Shown: one piece after another, positions 1 to 5,421 of the stretch
Layout: the number at the start of each line of letters is the position of its first letter
How positions within the stretch are numbered: the first letter of the stretch is position 1
Notes under the pieces: generated by a model
The model's database searches: none
What the model was told of the DNA's origin: nothing
Seen by the model: only the letters and a program-made list of their open reading frames with translations
Made by a program: the position numbers and the translations under genes
Assembly (NCBI GenBank): GCA_027001815.1
Contig: JALTLT010000068.1
Span: 1 to 7,425 of the forward strand
DNA length: 7,425 nucleotides
Direction: 5' to 3'
Source: Gammaproteobacteria bacterium
GTDB taxonomy: Bacteria > Pseudomonadota > Gammaproteobacteria > JALTLT01

Positions 1-147
1 GTTGAGGACGCCGTCGCGGTCGAGGAGGATGGCCTTGGGTCCGGAGGGCCTAGCCGGGGATTCGGCCGGAGTCTCAGCCGGGATCCCAGAGGGGATCCCA
101 GAAGGGATCTCAGCGGGGTTTTCGGACGGACCCTCCGCTTCAACCAT
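1..147 (-). CDS. HAD-family phosphatase, GmhB-like, N-terminal part only
   Basis: The minus-strand frame starting at the ATG at 147-145 is open to the left edge and encodes 49 residues. The last residues visible are PKAILLDRDGVLN, which contain the HAD motif I DxDxV with the nucleophile Asp and the general acid/base Asp. The form LDRDGVLN is typical of the GmhB and histidinol-phosphatase branch of HAD enzymes. GmhB removes the 7-phosphate of D-glycero-D-manno-heptose 1,7-bisphosphate during lipopolysaccharide core synthesis in the cytoplasm; which branch this gene belongs to cannot be settled from the fragment. Family members usually start only a few residues before the motif. Here no ATG, GTG or TTG lies closer than 147, so there is a leader of about 35 residues rich in Pro, Gly, Ala and Glu. 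No convincing ribosome site precedes 147; an in-frame ATG at 234-232 is an alternative start. The gene diverges from the globule gene at 640. Confidence 0.65.
   Translation of the reverse strand, partial: MVEAEGPSENPAEIPSGIPSGIPAETPAESPARPSGPKAILLDRDGVLN
71..130. repeat. 12-bp tandem repeat, about five degenerate copies
   Basis: Five consecutive 12-base units start at 71, 83, 95, 107 and 119. The 83 and 95 units are atcccagagggg and atcccagaaggg. The 107 unit (atctcagcgggg) and the 71 unit (gtctcagccggg) are close variants, and the 119 unit is the most diverged. Because the unit is a multiple of three, it encodes tetrapeptides in every frame. In the minus-strand HAD frame these read as IPSG IPSG IPAE TPAE. 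Confidence 0.75.
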
Positions 148-460
148 CTCGGGAGGGGGAGCCGAAGGTTCCCTCCCCCCCGCCAGCCCGGTGAGTGGCG
201 CGGTGATTCCACGGGCCGCTGGCAAGGGAGCCATCCCAGGCCCTATCCCCCGGCGGGCTATGGTGCCATGCCCTGGTACCCGCCCCCTCGCACGACACCC
301 TATCCCCCCGGCTGGGGAGGAGAAGGGATCTATATGCCGTTCATGCCGTGGTGATGCCGACGGAGGTATGAGATCCGGCCCACCGTGAGCGAGGCCTTGG
401 GATCCGGGCCTCTCTCTCCCAGCGAGGTTGCGGTGCGCTCCCCGGTGGAACGAGGAACAG

Positions 461-483
461 CGGATACGGCAGAACCGTATCCG
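461..483. promoter_or_regulatory. Perfect 9-bp hairpin upstream of the globule gene
   Basis: CGGATACGG (461-469) and CCGTATCCG (475-483) are exact inverted repeats around a 5-base loop. No T-run follows, so it is not a standard intrinsic terminator. It sits in the 285-bp spacer 355-639, about 160 bases before the globule gene, and could be an operator or an mRNA hairpin. Apart from this and the ribosome site at 625-631, I see no clear promoter or gene in that spacer. A weak open frame from 385 that reads into the globule gene has no ribosome site. Confidence 0.45.
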
Positions 484-639
484 GTCTGCGTCCGACAGGT
501 GGCTGCTTCCCCACCGGTCGAGACAGTCGAGCTGTATCTGGAGGGAGCGAACGGCGTGGAATCGTATCGTCCGGCGAGTCCCGAAAGGGTGGTGTCGCGA
601 CTGCGAATCCTCAAGCCCCATGTCAAAGGAGAAATCGAT

Positions 640-1017
640 ATGAACACCTTCAAGACGATCATGGCCACGGCCGCCCTGGTGGGCGCCAGTGCCTTGCCGA
701 TCACCGCTACTGCCTGGTGGGGCGGCCCCTGGGGCGGTGGTCCGTGGGGTGGTGGTGGTCCATGGGACGGAAGTGGCTGGGGCGATGGCTCCATGAACTT
801 CAACATGAGCGGCTCGGGACGCGGCAGCGGTTATGGCTACGGCCATCCCGGCTACTACGGCTATCCGGGCTGGGGCGCGCCCTATGGCGGCTATCCCGGT
901 TACGGCTATCCCGGCTATGGCTACCCCGGGTGGGGTGGAGCCTATCCTCCTCCGGCCGCCGTCCCTCCCGGCATGGCGCCCGGCATGTACCCCGGCACGG
1001 CGCCCGAAGGCAAGTGA
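640..1017 (+). CDS. Sulfur-globule-type secreted Gly/Tyr/Trp-rich protein
   Basis: This gene encodes 125 residues. AAAGGAG at 625-631 lies 8 bases before the ATG at 640 and decides this start over a weak upstream GTG at 385. Residues 1-25 form a Sec signal peptide (a Lys at position 5, a hydrophobic Ala/Leu/Val core, cleavage after ITATA). The mature part of about 100 residues is roughly a third glycine, with 13 Tyr and 8 Trp and no Cys. It has three zones: WGGGPW repeats (26-48), a spacer MNFNMSGSGRGSGYGYG (52-68), and GYPGYGYPG-type repeats (71-100) running into a Pro-rich end. This design matches sulfur globule envelope proteins (Sgp/CV family), which coat periplasmic sulfur deposits in purple and colourless sulfur bacteria. 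The assignment rests on composition and layout. Another structural Gly/Tyr-rich secreted protein is possible. The first hairpin of the downstream element starts 8 bases after the stop. Confidence 0.75.
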   Translation: MNTFKTIMATAALVGASALPITATAWWGGPWGGGPWGGGGPWDGSGWGDGSMNFNMSGSGRGSGYGYGHPGYYGYPGWGAPYGGYPGYGYPGYGYPGWGGAYPPPAAVPPGMAPGMYPGTAPEGK

Positions 1018-1024
1018 TCGGGTA

Positions 1025-1188
1025 GCAGGCTGTTGAAAAACAACGTTTTTCGGCAGCCTGTGCCGCGGTGCATGGACGCACCGCCGTTTTCAATGACGCC
1101 AGGTCATTGAAAACGTGAGGAAGCCGGAAATCGCATTTTCGGCTTCCGGCGTTGAAAAAGGCCAGGACGGCCTTTTTCAACATCCTGG
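1025..1188. mobile_element. MITE-like palindromic element with TA flanks
   Basis: The outer ends are near-perfect inverted repeats: CAGGCTGTTGAAAAA (1026-1040) against the reverse complement of 1173-1187, CAGGATGTTGAAAAA, 14 of 15 identical. The element is flanked by TA at 1023-1024 and 1189-1190, as expected for a TA target duplication of the IS630/mariner type. The interior is five hairpins in a row: 1026-1060 (15 bp with two G-U pairs), 1065-1084 (7 bp), 1085-1115 (13 bp, perfect), 1119-1147 (12 bp with one G-U) and 1151-1181 (13 bp, perfect). Loops are 5 or 6 bases and gaps are 0 to 4. It encodes no credible protein. It could be a non-autonomous element mobilised by a transposase elsewhere, or a REP-like extragenic palindrome cluster. 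Confidence 0.55.
1151..1181. terminator. Terminator-like hairpin behind the globule gene, possibly bidirectional
   Basis: GTTGAAAAAGGCC and GGCCTTTTTCAAC are perfect 13-bp arms around AGGAC. A GC-rich inner stem followed by T5, with A5 on the other side, gives an intrinsic-terminator shape on both strands. It is the last hairpin of the palindromic element and lies 133 bases behind the globule gene stop. Confidence 0.45.
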
Positions 1189-1196
1189 TAGAGGAG

Positions 1197-1407
1197 CCAG
1201 TCCGTCACGGGTCCCGGCCATTCACCGGGGCCCGTGGCCGGTTCGAGAGGACGGACTGGCCGGCATGGAGAGAGGTTGGTGTCGGTTACCTCCCGCTTCC
1301 GTGCCGGTACGGCGTCGAAGGGTGATCGGCGGACCGAAATGAATTCCGGAGGTCTGCCCGAGTGACAGCGGTGAGGGGAGTGGTACCCCGGACCCGGCAT
1401 CACTCGG
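1197..1407 (+). promoter_or_regulatory. Structured leader region upstream of the secreted LolA-like gene
   Basis: This is the main content of the gene-free stretch between the palindromic element and 1467. CCAGTCCGTC (1197-1206) pairs exactly with 1250-1259. Inside it, 1206-1217 pairs with 1225-1236 (12 bp, one G-U pair, 7-base loop), giving a two-tier stem. A second stem pairs CCGAGTGA (1358-1365) with TCACTCGG (1400-1407), with a GGGG/CCCC stem (1375-1378 with 1386-1389) in its loop. No T-run follows either. They may be operators or leader RNA structure. I see no clear -35/-10 pair here. Confidence 0.35.
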
Positions 1408-1466
1408 TCAGGGCCCTGGTTTCGGAGAGTGACAACAGGATCGAATGCTGGAGGAGTGCACGAGAG

Positions 1467-2258
1467 ATGCGCGGTGTTGCGAAGAGGATGACGAAATGGG
1501 TAGCGGGCGGGGTGTTTGCCTGCATGGCGATGGCGGTGCAGGCAGCGGGTGCTCCGGCCGTCCAGTTTTCCGCCACGGCGGTGCAGAAGGCTCCCCAGCG
1601 GGGGGAGTTCGTGGCACGCATGTATGTGGGAAGTCATGCGGTGCGCACCGAGTACGAGCGCAACGGCCAGAAGATGATCGAGATCGCCTTCACCGATCGA
1701 TCGCTGCGGGTCATGCTCTTTCCCCAGAATCGCACCTACGTGGAACAGCGCGGCGCGGGCATGGGGGTCGCCTTCGGGCGCTCTTCGGGCTCCACCAACC
1801 CCTGTGAGGGGGGGCGTCTCGAAGGCGCCAGTTGCAAACCGCTGGGGCGCGAGGAGGTGAATGGCCGCCTCGCCGACAAGTGGGAGGTGACCATGCAGCG
1901 GGACGGAAAGACCCTGCACACGGTGCACTGGATCGACGTGGATCGCAAGCTGCCCCTGCGCGAGAATTTCGCCGACGGTACCCGCACGGAGCTGCAGTTG
2001 GTGGGCGAGGAGAAGATCAACGGTCGCCGTGCCGAGAAGTGGATCATGAAGGTGACCCGGCCCGACGGCAAGACCATGGAGTCGACCCAGTGGTACGACC
2101 CGGAACTGCATATCACCATCCGTGAGGAGGTGCCCGGCGGCTACATCCGTGAATTGCGTGACATCCGCGTTGGTCCGCAGCCCGAGAGTCTGTTCACCAT
2201 TCCTGCCGGCTGGCGTCGTGTCGAGATGCCCCAGGGGCAGGGTGGAATGCGTCGCTGA
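1467..2258 (+). CDS. Secreted protein with duplicated LolA/DUF4412-like unit
   Basis: The protein has 263 residues from the ATG at 1467, chosen because GGAGGAG (1450-1456) lies 10 bases upstream. The frame is open back to 1362, but without a ribosome site. Residues 1-26 form a signal peptide: a basic start (R2, K6, R7, K10), a hydrophobic core and a VQA cleavage site. There is no lipobox. Residues 45-95 (KMIEIAFTDRSLRVMLFPQNRTYVE) have the pattern of DUF4412 and outer-membrane lipoprotein carrier-like folds, which bind lipid in a half-barrel. Two units follow in tandem, about 126-177 and 179-232, each with a [V/I]NGRxAxKW start, a DGKT turn and an REL or TEL end. Cys113 and Cys123 could form a periplasmic disulfide. 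The stop is 11 bases from the next start, so it is probably cotranscribed with the ParA-type gene. Its exact function is unknown; a periplasmic lipid- or hydrophobe-binding role is inferred from the fold guess. Confidence 0.7.
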   Translation: MRGVAKRMTKWVAGGVFACMAMAVQAAGAPAVQFSATAVQKAPQRGEFVARMYVGSHAVRTEYERNGQKMIEIAFTDRSLRVMLFPQNRTYVEQRGAGMGVAFGRSSGSTNPCEGGRLEGASCKPLGREEVNGRLADKWEVTMQRDGKTLHTVHWIDVDRKLPLRENFADGTRTELQLVGEEKINGRRAEKWIMKVTRPDGKTMESTQWYDPELHITIREEVPGGYIRELRDIRVGPQPESLFTIPAGWRRVEMPQGQGGMRR

Positions 2259-2269
2259 GGAGTCTCCCC

Positions 2270-2938
2270 ATGATCACGGTAATCGCAAACCTCAAGGGGG
2301 GGTCCGGAAAGAGCACGGTGGCCTTCAATCTCGGTATCTGGCTGGAGACCCGTGGTCAGCCGGTGGTCGCCTATGACCTGGATCCCCAGTGTACCCTGCT
2401 GGACGTGGCCGAGATCCGCCGGGAAGAGGGGATCACTCCCCCTTTCCAGGTCTACAACGACAAGGAGGCGCTGGCGCGGCAGCTCGGCTATCACCCGGGC
2501 GAGGTGCTGGTGGACGTCGGAGCCGCCAGTGTCCCCTCCATGATGGAGGCGCTCGGGATCGCCGACCGGGTGCTGGTGCCGGTCCCCCCCAGCCAGCCGG
2601 ACGTCTGGGCGACCCAGCGTTTTCTCTCGATCCTCGACGAGGCGACCGCGAAGCGAAAGGAGAAGCCGGAACTGCTTGCCTTCATCAACCGGGCCGATAC
2701 CCATCATGCGGTGAGGGAGTCGGACGAGACGGAGGAGGCGCTGGCCATGTTGCCGGGCGTCACGGTGATGCCGCATCGCCTCTTTCAGCGGACCATCTAC
2801 CGCCGCTCCATGAGCGAGGGGCTGGCGGTGTTCGAACTGGAGCGGACGAGCAAGGCGGCGGGCGAGTTCGGTACCCTCGCCAGCGCTCTCTATCCCGATC
2901 TCGCCCGTGACCGGGCAAAGGGACAGCGCAACCGCTGA
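2270..2938 (+). CDS. Orphan ParA/MinD-family ATPase
   Basis: This gene encodes 222 residues. GAGGAG (2257-2262) overlaps the previous stop and lies 7 bases before the ATG, so the two genes are likely one transcript. The deviant Walker A motif KGGSGKST spans residues 9-16, with the signature Lys9 needed for a nucleotide sandwich dimer. The Walker A' motif is YDLDPQ (35-40) and Walker B is probably VLVDVG (79-84). The length and the lack of an N-terminal helix-turn-helix match small ParA proteins, close to the ParA Ib/ParF size class. These ATPases form gradients on the nucleoid or membrane and position plasmids, chemoreceptor clusters, carboxysomes or other cargo in the cytoplasm. No ParB, centromere-like repeat or known adaptor lies beside it. 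McdA-type enzymes replace the signature Lys; this one keeps it. The cargo is unknown. Confidence 0.85.
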   Translation: MITVIANLKGGSGKSTVAFNLGIWLETRGQPVVAYDLDPQCTLLDVAEIRREEGITPPFQVYNDKEALARQLGYHPGEVLVDVGAASVPSMMEALGIADRVLVPVPPSQPDVWATQRFLSILDEATAKRKEKPELLAFINRADTHHAVRESDETEEALAMLPGVTVMPHRLFQRTIYRRSMSEGLAVFELERTSKAAGEFGTLASALYPDLARDRAKGQRNR

Positions 2939-2972
2939 TGCCTCTGCGCGCGGCAGGCGCGAGGTGGAAGTG

Positions 2973-2981
2973 TGATATAAT
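2973..2981 (+). promoter_or_regulatory. Extended -10 promoter
   Basis: TGATATAAT contains a consensus TATAAT (2976-2981) with the extended-10 TG one base upstream. It lies in an AT-rich island in otherwise GC-rich DNA. No good -35 box lies 17 bases upstream, as is usual for extended -10 promoters. An imperfect stem at 2941-2964 (8 bp with one bulge) overlaps the -35 zone. Transcription would start near 2988 and read the coiled-coil membrane protein, independently of the ParA-type gene. Confidence 0.6.
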
Positions 2982-3067
2982 GGATTTAGCAAACGTTAAT
3001 ATACTGCCTGGCGAGAAGGGCCCGCCTCGACACCGCAAGGAGCGCAGGGTTGCTCGGCGAGAGACCT

Positions 3068-3166
3068 TGATTCCCACCCGGAATCATCGTGTGGTTTTCT
3101 GGCTGGGCTCCAAGATTCCGGGGTCGAAGAGACGTCCATGGGCAATGAAGAGAGTGGGTGGGAATC
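3068..3166 (+). promoter_or_regulatory. Leader RNA with alternative pairing around the start of the coiled-coil gene
   Basis: Four alternating segments can pair. GATTCCCACCC (3069-3079) is an exact 11-base complement of 3156-3166. CCCGGAATC (3077-3085) is an exact 9-base complement of 3114-3122. The first segment can instead form a local 7-bp hairpin, TGATTCC (3068-3074) with GGAATCA (3080-3086). The long pairing would enclose the ATG at 3138 and its weak ribosome site. A translational switch is possible; it is not shown. Confidence 0.4.
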
Positions 3167-3794
3167 CGCCAGAAAGGAAAAGGTCGTCAAGGAGGATTGC
3201 GAGCAGTGCCGATCGGAGCAGGCCAGGGCTGCGGAGATGAGCGATCAGCGTGGACAGCAACGCCCGCCGGGGAACGGTGCCAATGTCGTCGATCCCGGCC
3301 GCGGCGAGAACGTGGAGGCTCAACTGGATGCCTGCCTCGGCAGGAGTCTGGAGCAGCTCTCCAACGCCTTCACGGTCAGCGCCCGCCGCTGGGAGCTGAT
3401 CGTCTATCCGGCACTCCTGATGTTCTGCGTGCTGGCCGCCTACGGTTTCTACCTGATCTACAGCCTGACCAAGGACGTGGGCATCCTCGCCGAGCAGATC
3501 ACCATCATCAACAACAGCATGCGTCAGATCTCGGCCAACGTCGACCGGATGTCCGGCAACGTCGAGCAGATGTCTGGCAACATCAGCTCCATGACCGACC
3601 ACGTCACGCTCATGACCGGTGACATCTCGGAAGCCACCGAGGTGATGTCCCGCATGGTGATCCACATGCGGGACATGAACGTCTCCATGCAGAGCATGAA
3701 CGTCGCCATGGAACAGATGCGTTATCACATCGGCGTGATGAACCAGAGCGTCTCGCGCCCCATGTCCTTCATGAACAGCTTCCTGCCCTGGTAG
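3138..3794 (+). CDS. Single-pass membrane protein with methionine-core coiled coil
   Basis: From the ATG at 3138 the protein has 218 residues. The ribosome site is weak (GAAGAGA, 3126-3132). The in-frame ATG at 3237 gives a 185-residue version starting MSDQRG, which is also plausible. Residues 1-85 are polar and include CEQC (21-24) in the longer version. Residues 86-109 form one strong membrane span (ELIVYPALLMFCVLAAYGFYL). From Leu110 to Val205 there is an unbroken 4-3 hydrophobic heptad pattern of 28 core positions, 14 of them Met. The protein ends FMNSFLPW. With few positive charges after the span and Arg83/Arg84 before it, the coiled coil may lie in the periplasm, but this is uncertain. 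I do not recognise a named family. It has its own extended -10 promoter and a terminator directly behind, and lies between the ParA-type and dynamin-like genes, so a scaffold or tether role is a reasonable inference. Confidence 0.8.
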   Translation: MGNEESGWESARKEKVVKEDCEQCRSEQARAAEMSDQRGQQRPPGNGANVVDPGRGENVEAQLDACLGRSLEQLSNAFTVSARRWELIVYPALLMFCVLAAYGFYLIYSLTKDVGILAEQITIINNSMRQISANVDRMSGNVEQMSGNISSMTDHVTLMTGDISEATEVMSRMVIHMRDMNVSMQSMNVAMEQMRYHIGVMNQSVSRPMSFMNSFLPW

Positions 3795-3803
3795 GACTCA
3801 TCG

Positions 3804-3829
3804 ACCGGACCGTGTCGGTCCGGTTTCTT
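3804..3829 (+). terminator. Intrinsic terminator behind the coiled-coil gene
   Basis: ACCGGACCG (3804-3812) and CGGTCCGGT (3816-3824) are perfect 9-bp arms around TGT, followed by a T-rich stretch (ttctt). It lies 10 bases after the stop at 3794 and makes the coiled-coil gene look like a single-gene transcript, with some read-through into the GTPase gene likely. Confidence 0.6.
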
Positions 3830-3846
3830 GCAGAGAGTGGACTCGC

Positions 3847-5421
3847 ATGGCTGACTCCTCCCCCTGGTGGCGCCCCGGCAAACCGGACGAACAGATCGAA
3901 CAGCGTCTGCGCAATCTCCAGGATCACCTCAAGCAGGAGAACCCGCTGCTCCAGGATGCGGTGAAGAGCTTCCAGAAGCTCGATCGTGTCTCCTACTCCA
4001 TGGGCCTCCTCCAGCGTCACCAGTCGTGGGCGACCCGCATCCCCTGGTGGCCGCTCATCTCGGTACTCGGTACCTTCTCGGCGGGCAAGTCCACCTTCAT
4101 CAACCACTTCCTCCAGTATCCCCTGCAGGATACGGGCACCCAGGCGGTGGACGACAAGTTCACGGTCATCTGCTACTCCGGGGAGCAGGTGGCGCGGGTG
4201 CTGCCCGGCATTGCGCTGGATGCCGACCCCCGCTTCCCCTTCTACCAGATGAGCGAGGAGCTGGAGAAGGTGGCTCCCGGGGAAGGGGATCGCATCGATG
4301 CCTACCTGCAGCTCAAGACCTGCCCGAGCGAGCGGCTGCGGGGGCGGATCCTCATCGATTCGCCCGGATTCGACGCCGACGCCCAGCGTAGCGCCGTCCT
4401 GCGGATCACCGACTACATCATCGACCTCTCCGATCTGGTGCTGGTGCTGTTCGACGCGCGCCACCCGGAACCCGGTGCCATGAAGGACACCCTCACCCAT
4501 CTGGTGGGCAACACCATCGGTCGGCGCGATTCCAGCAAGTTCATGTACATCCTCAACCAGATCGACGCCACGGCGCGAGAGGACAACCCGGAGGAGGTGG
4601 TCGCCGCGTGGCAGCGGGCGCTCGCCCAGGAGGGGCTCACCGCCGGCAAGTTCTACACTATCTACAATCCCGACGCCGCAGTCCCCATCGAGGATGAGGA
4701 GCGCCGTCGGCGTTTCGAGAGCAAGCGTGATCAGGATCTCGCCCAGATCCACGCCCGCATCGAACAGGTGACCGTGGAGCGTGCCTATCGTATCGTGTCC
4801 GGTCTGGAGAAGGTGGCACGGCAGATCGAGGACGACATGGTGCCTCGCATCATGGCCATGATCTCCGACTGGCGCCGCCGCGTACTCTGGGGGGACGCCC
4901 TCGCCTTCGGCGGTCTGGCGGTGGTGTTGCTGCTGCTCTCGGTGTGGGCCGGCTACTGGGACGGGCTCTCCTTCGTGCCGCCCTGGGGCGAGACGGTCGC
5001 CGGCAACCCCTGGCTGCAGCTTCTGTTGCTGCCGGGTGGTCTCGGTCTGGCCGGCTGGATCCATTTCCGGATTCGCCGCTGGGCCGCGGGCCGTATCGTG
5101 CGACGCCTGAAACGGGAACGTGAGCCGGGGCCGTGGCGGGACTCGCTGCTGGGGGCCTTTCGCAAGAATACCCGGCCGTGGCGATCCATCTTCGCCACCC
5201 GGCCGGCGGGCTGGGGACGACTGACGCGGAAACGGCTCCACCAGGTGATCAGCGATGCGGACTGTTTCGTGCAGCAGCTCAACGACGCCTTCACCAACCC
5301 CTCTGGAGAGGAGAGGGGAGGGAATGGCCCGGAGACGGTGAGTTCCCTTCCGGAACCGGCTGTCCAGGAGGAAGAACCGATCAAGATCAAGGAACCCTTA
5401 CAACACGGCGGTGGACAATGA
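3847..5421 (+). CDS. EHD/dynamin-like membrane GTPase
   Basis: This gene encodes 524 residues. The ribosome site is modest (GAGAGTGGA just before 3841). Residues 13-60 are helical and charged. The GTPase domain has G1 GTFSAGKS (75-82), a Thr-containing switch segment 96-106 (TGTQAVDDKFT), G3 DSPG (171-174) and G4 NQID (237-240). The order and wording, including DKFTVI after G1 and LVLVLFDARHPE after G3, are close to EHD-type ATP/GTPases and bacterial dynamins. A helical stalk-like region follows (about 285-345). Two membrane spans lie at about 350-370 and 388-406 with a short loop, then a basic tail, so both ends are cytosolic. Dynamin-family proteins oligomerise on membranes and bend, tubulate, fuse or cut them. 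The stop overlaps the fabA start as ATGA, implying translational coupling. The substrate membrane is unknown. YcjX-like or other TRAFAC GTPases are less likely. Confidence 0.8.
   Translation: MADSSPWWRPGKPDEQIEQRLRNLQDHLKQENPLLQDAVKSFQKLDRVSYSMGLLQRHQSWATRIPWWPLISVLGTFSAGKSTFINHFLQYPLQDTGTQAVDDKFTVICYSGEQVARVLPGIALDADPRFPFYQMSEELEKVAPGEGDRIDAYLQLKTCPSERLRGRILIDSPGFDADAQRSAVLRITDYIIDLSDLVLVLFDARHPEPGAMKDTLTHLVGNTIGRRDSSKFMYILNQIDATAREDNPEEVVAAWQRALAQEGLTAGKFYTIYNPDAAVPIEDEERRRRFESKRDQDLAQIHARIEQVTVERAYRIVSGLEKVARQIEDDMVPRIMAMISDWRRRVLWGDALAFGGLAVVLLLLSVWAGYWDGLSFVPPWGETVAGNPWLQLLLLPGGLGLAGWIHFRIRRWAAGRIVRRLKREREPGPWRDSLLGAFRKNTRPWRSIFATRPAGWGRLTRKRLHQVISDADCFVQQLNDAFTNPSGEERGGNGPETVSSLPEPAVQEEEPIKIKEPLQHGGGQ

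Larger units (their letters stand above)
1..354 (+). other. Open frame ending in a Pro/Tyr/Gly/Trp-rich tail, possible gene remnant
   Basis: The plus-strand frame from base 1 is open to a TGA at 352-354. From about 241 it encodes a tail rich in Pro, Tyr, Gly and Trp: YPPAGYGAMPWYPPP, then a stretch ending GIYMPFMPW. The composition resembles the sulfur-globule-type protein encoded at 640-1017. The final PW also recalls the end of the protein at 3138-3794 (FMNSFLPW). There is no in-frame ATG before 268 and no ribosome site. The upstream half is antisense to the HAD gene and is Arg-rich, as an antisense shadow would be. The best reading is a decayed C-terminal fragment of a globule-like gene; a short gene starting at 268 (28 residues) or pure chance are also possible. 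Confidence 0.25.

Noticed and set aside
2..388. 128-residue plus-strand frame starting at a TTG
   Set aside because: It is antisense to the HAD start, has no ribosome site, and its tetrapeptide periodicity comes from the 12-bp DNA repeat.
385..639. N-terminal extension of the globule gene from a GTG at 385
   Set aside because: A good ribosome site and a clear signal peptide start at 640; the extension would bury the signal peptide inside the protein.
330..806. 158-residue minus-strand frame
   Set aside because: It overlaps the well-supported globule gene, and its Pro/His-rich half is the antisense of the Gly/Trp repeats.
1026..1181. CRISPR array
   Set aside because: The units are hairpins of different sequence and length with almost no spacers, so there are no direct repeats of constant size.
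1115..1342. 75-residue plus-strand frame across the hairpin element
   Set aside because: It has no ribosome site, most of it lies in palindromes and stems, and it resembles no family.
3084..3728. His/Asp/Gly-rich minus-strand frame with HGDVH repeats resembling a metal-binding protein
   Set aside because: The repeats are simply the antisense reading of the Met-rich heptads on the plus strand.
3769..5241. 490-residue open frame on the minus strand
   Set aside because: It is an antisense shadow of the dynamin-like gene, whose GTPase motifs are clear on the plus strand.
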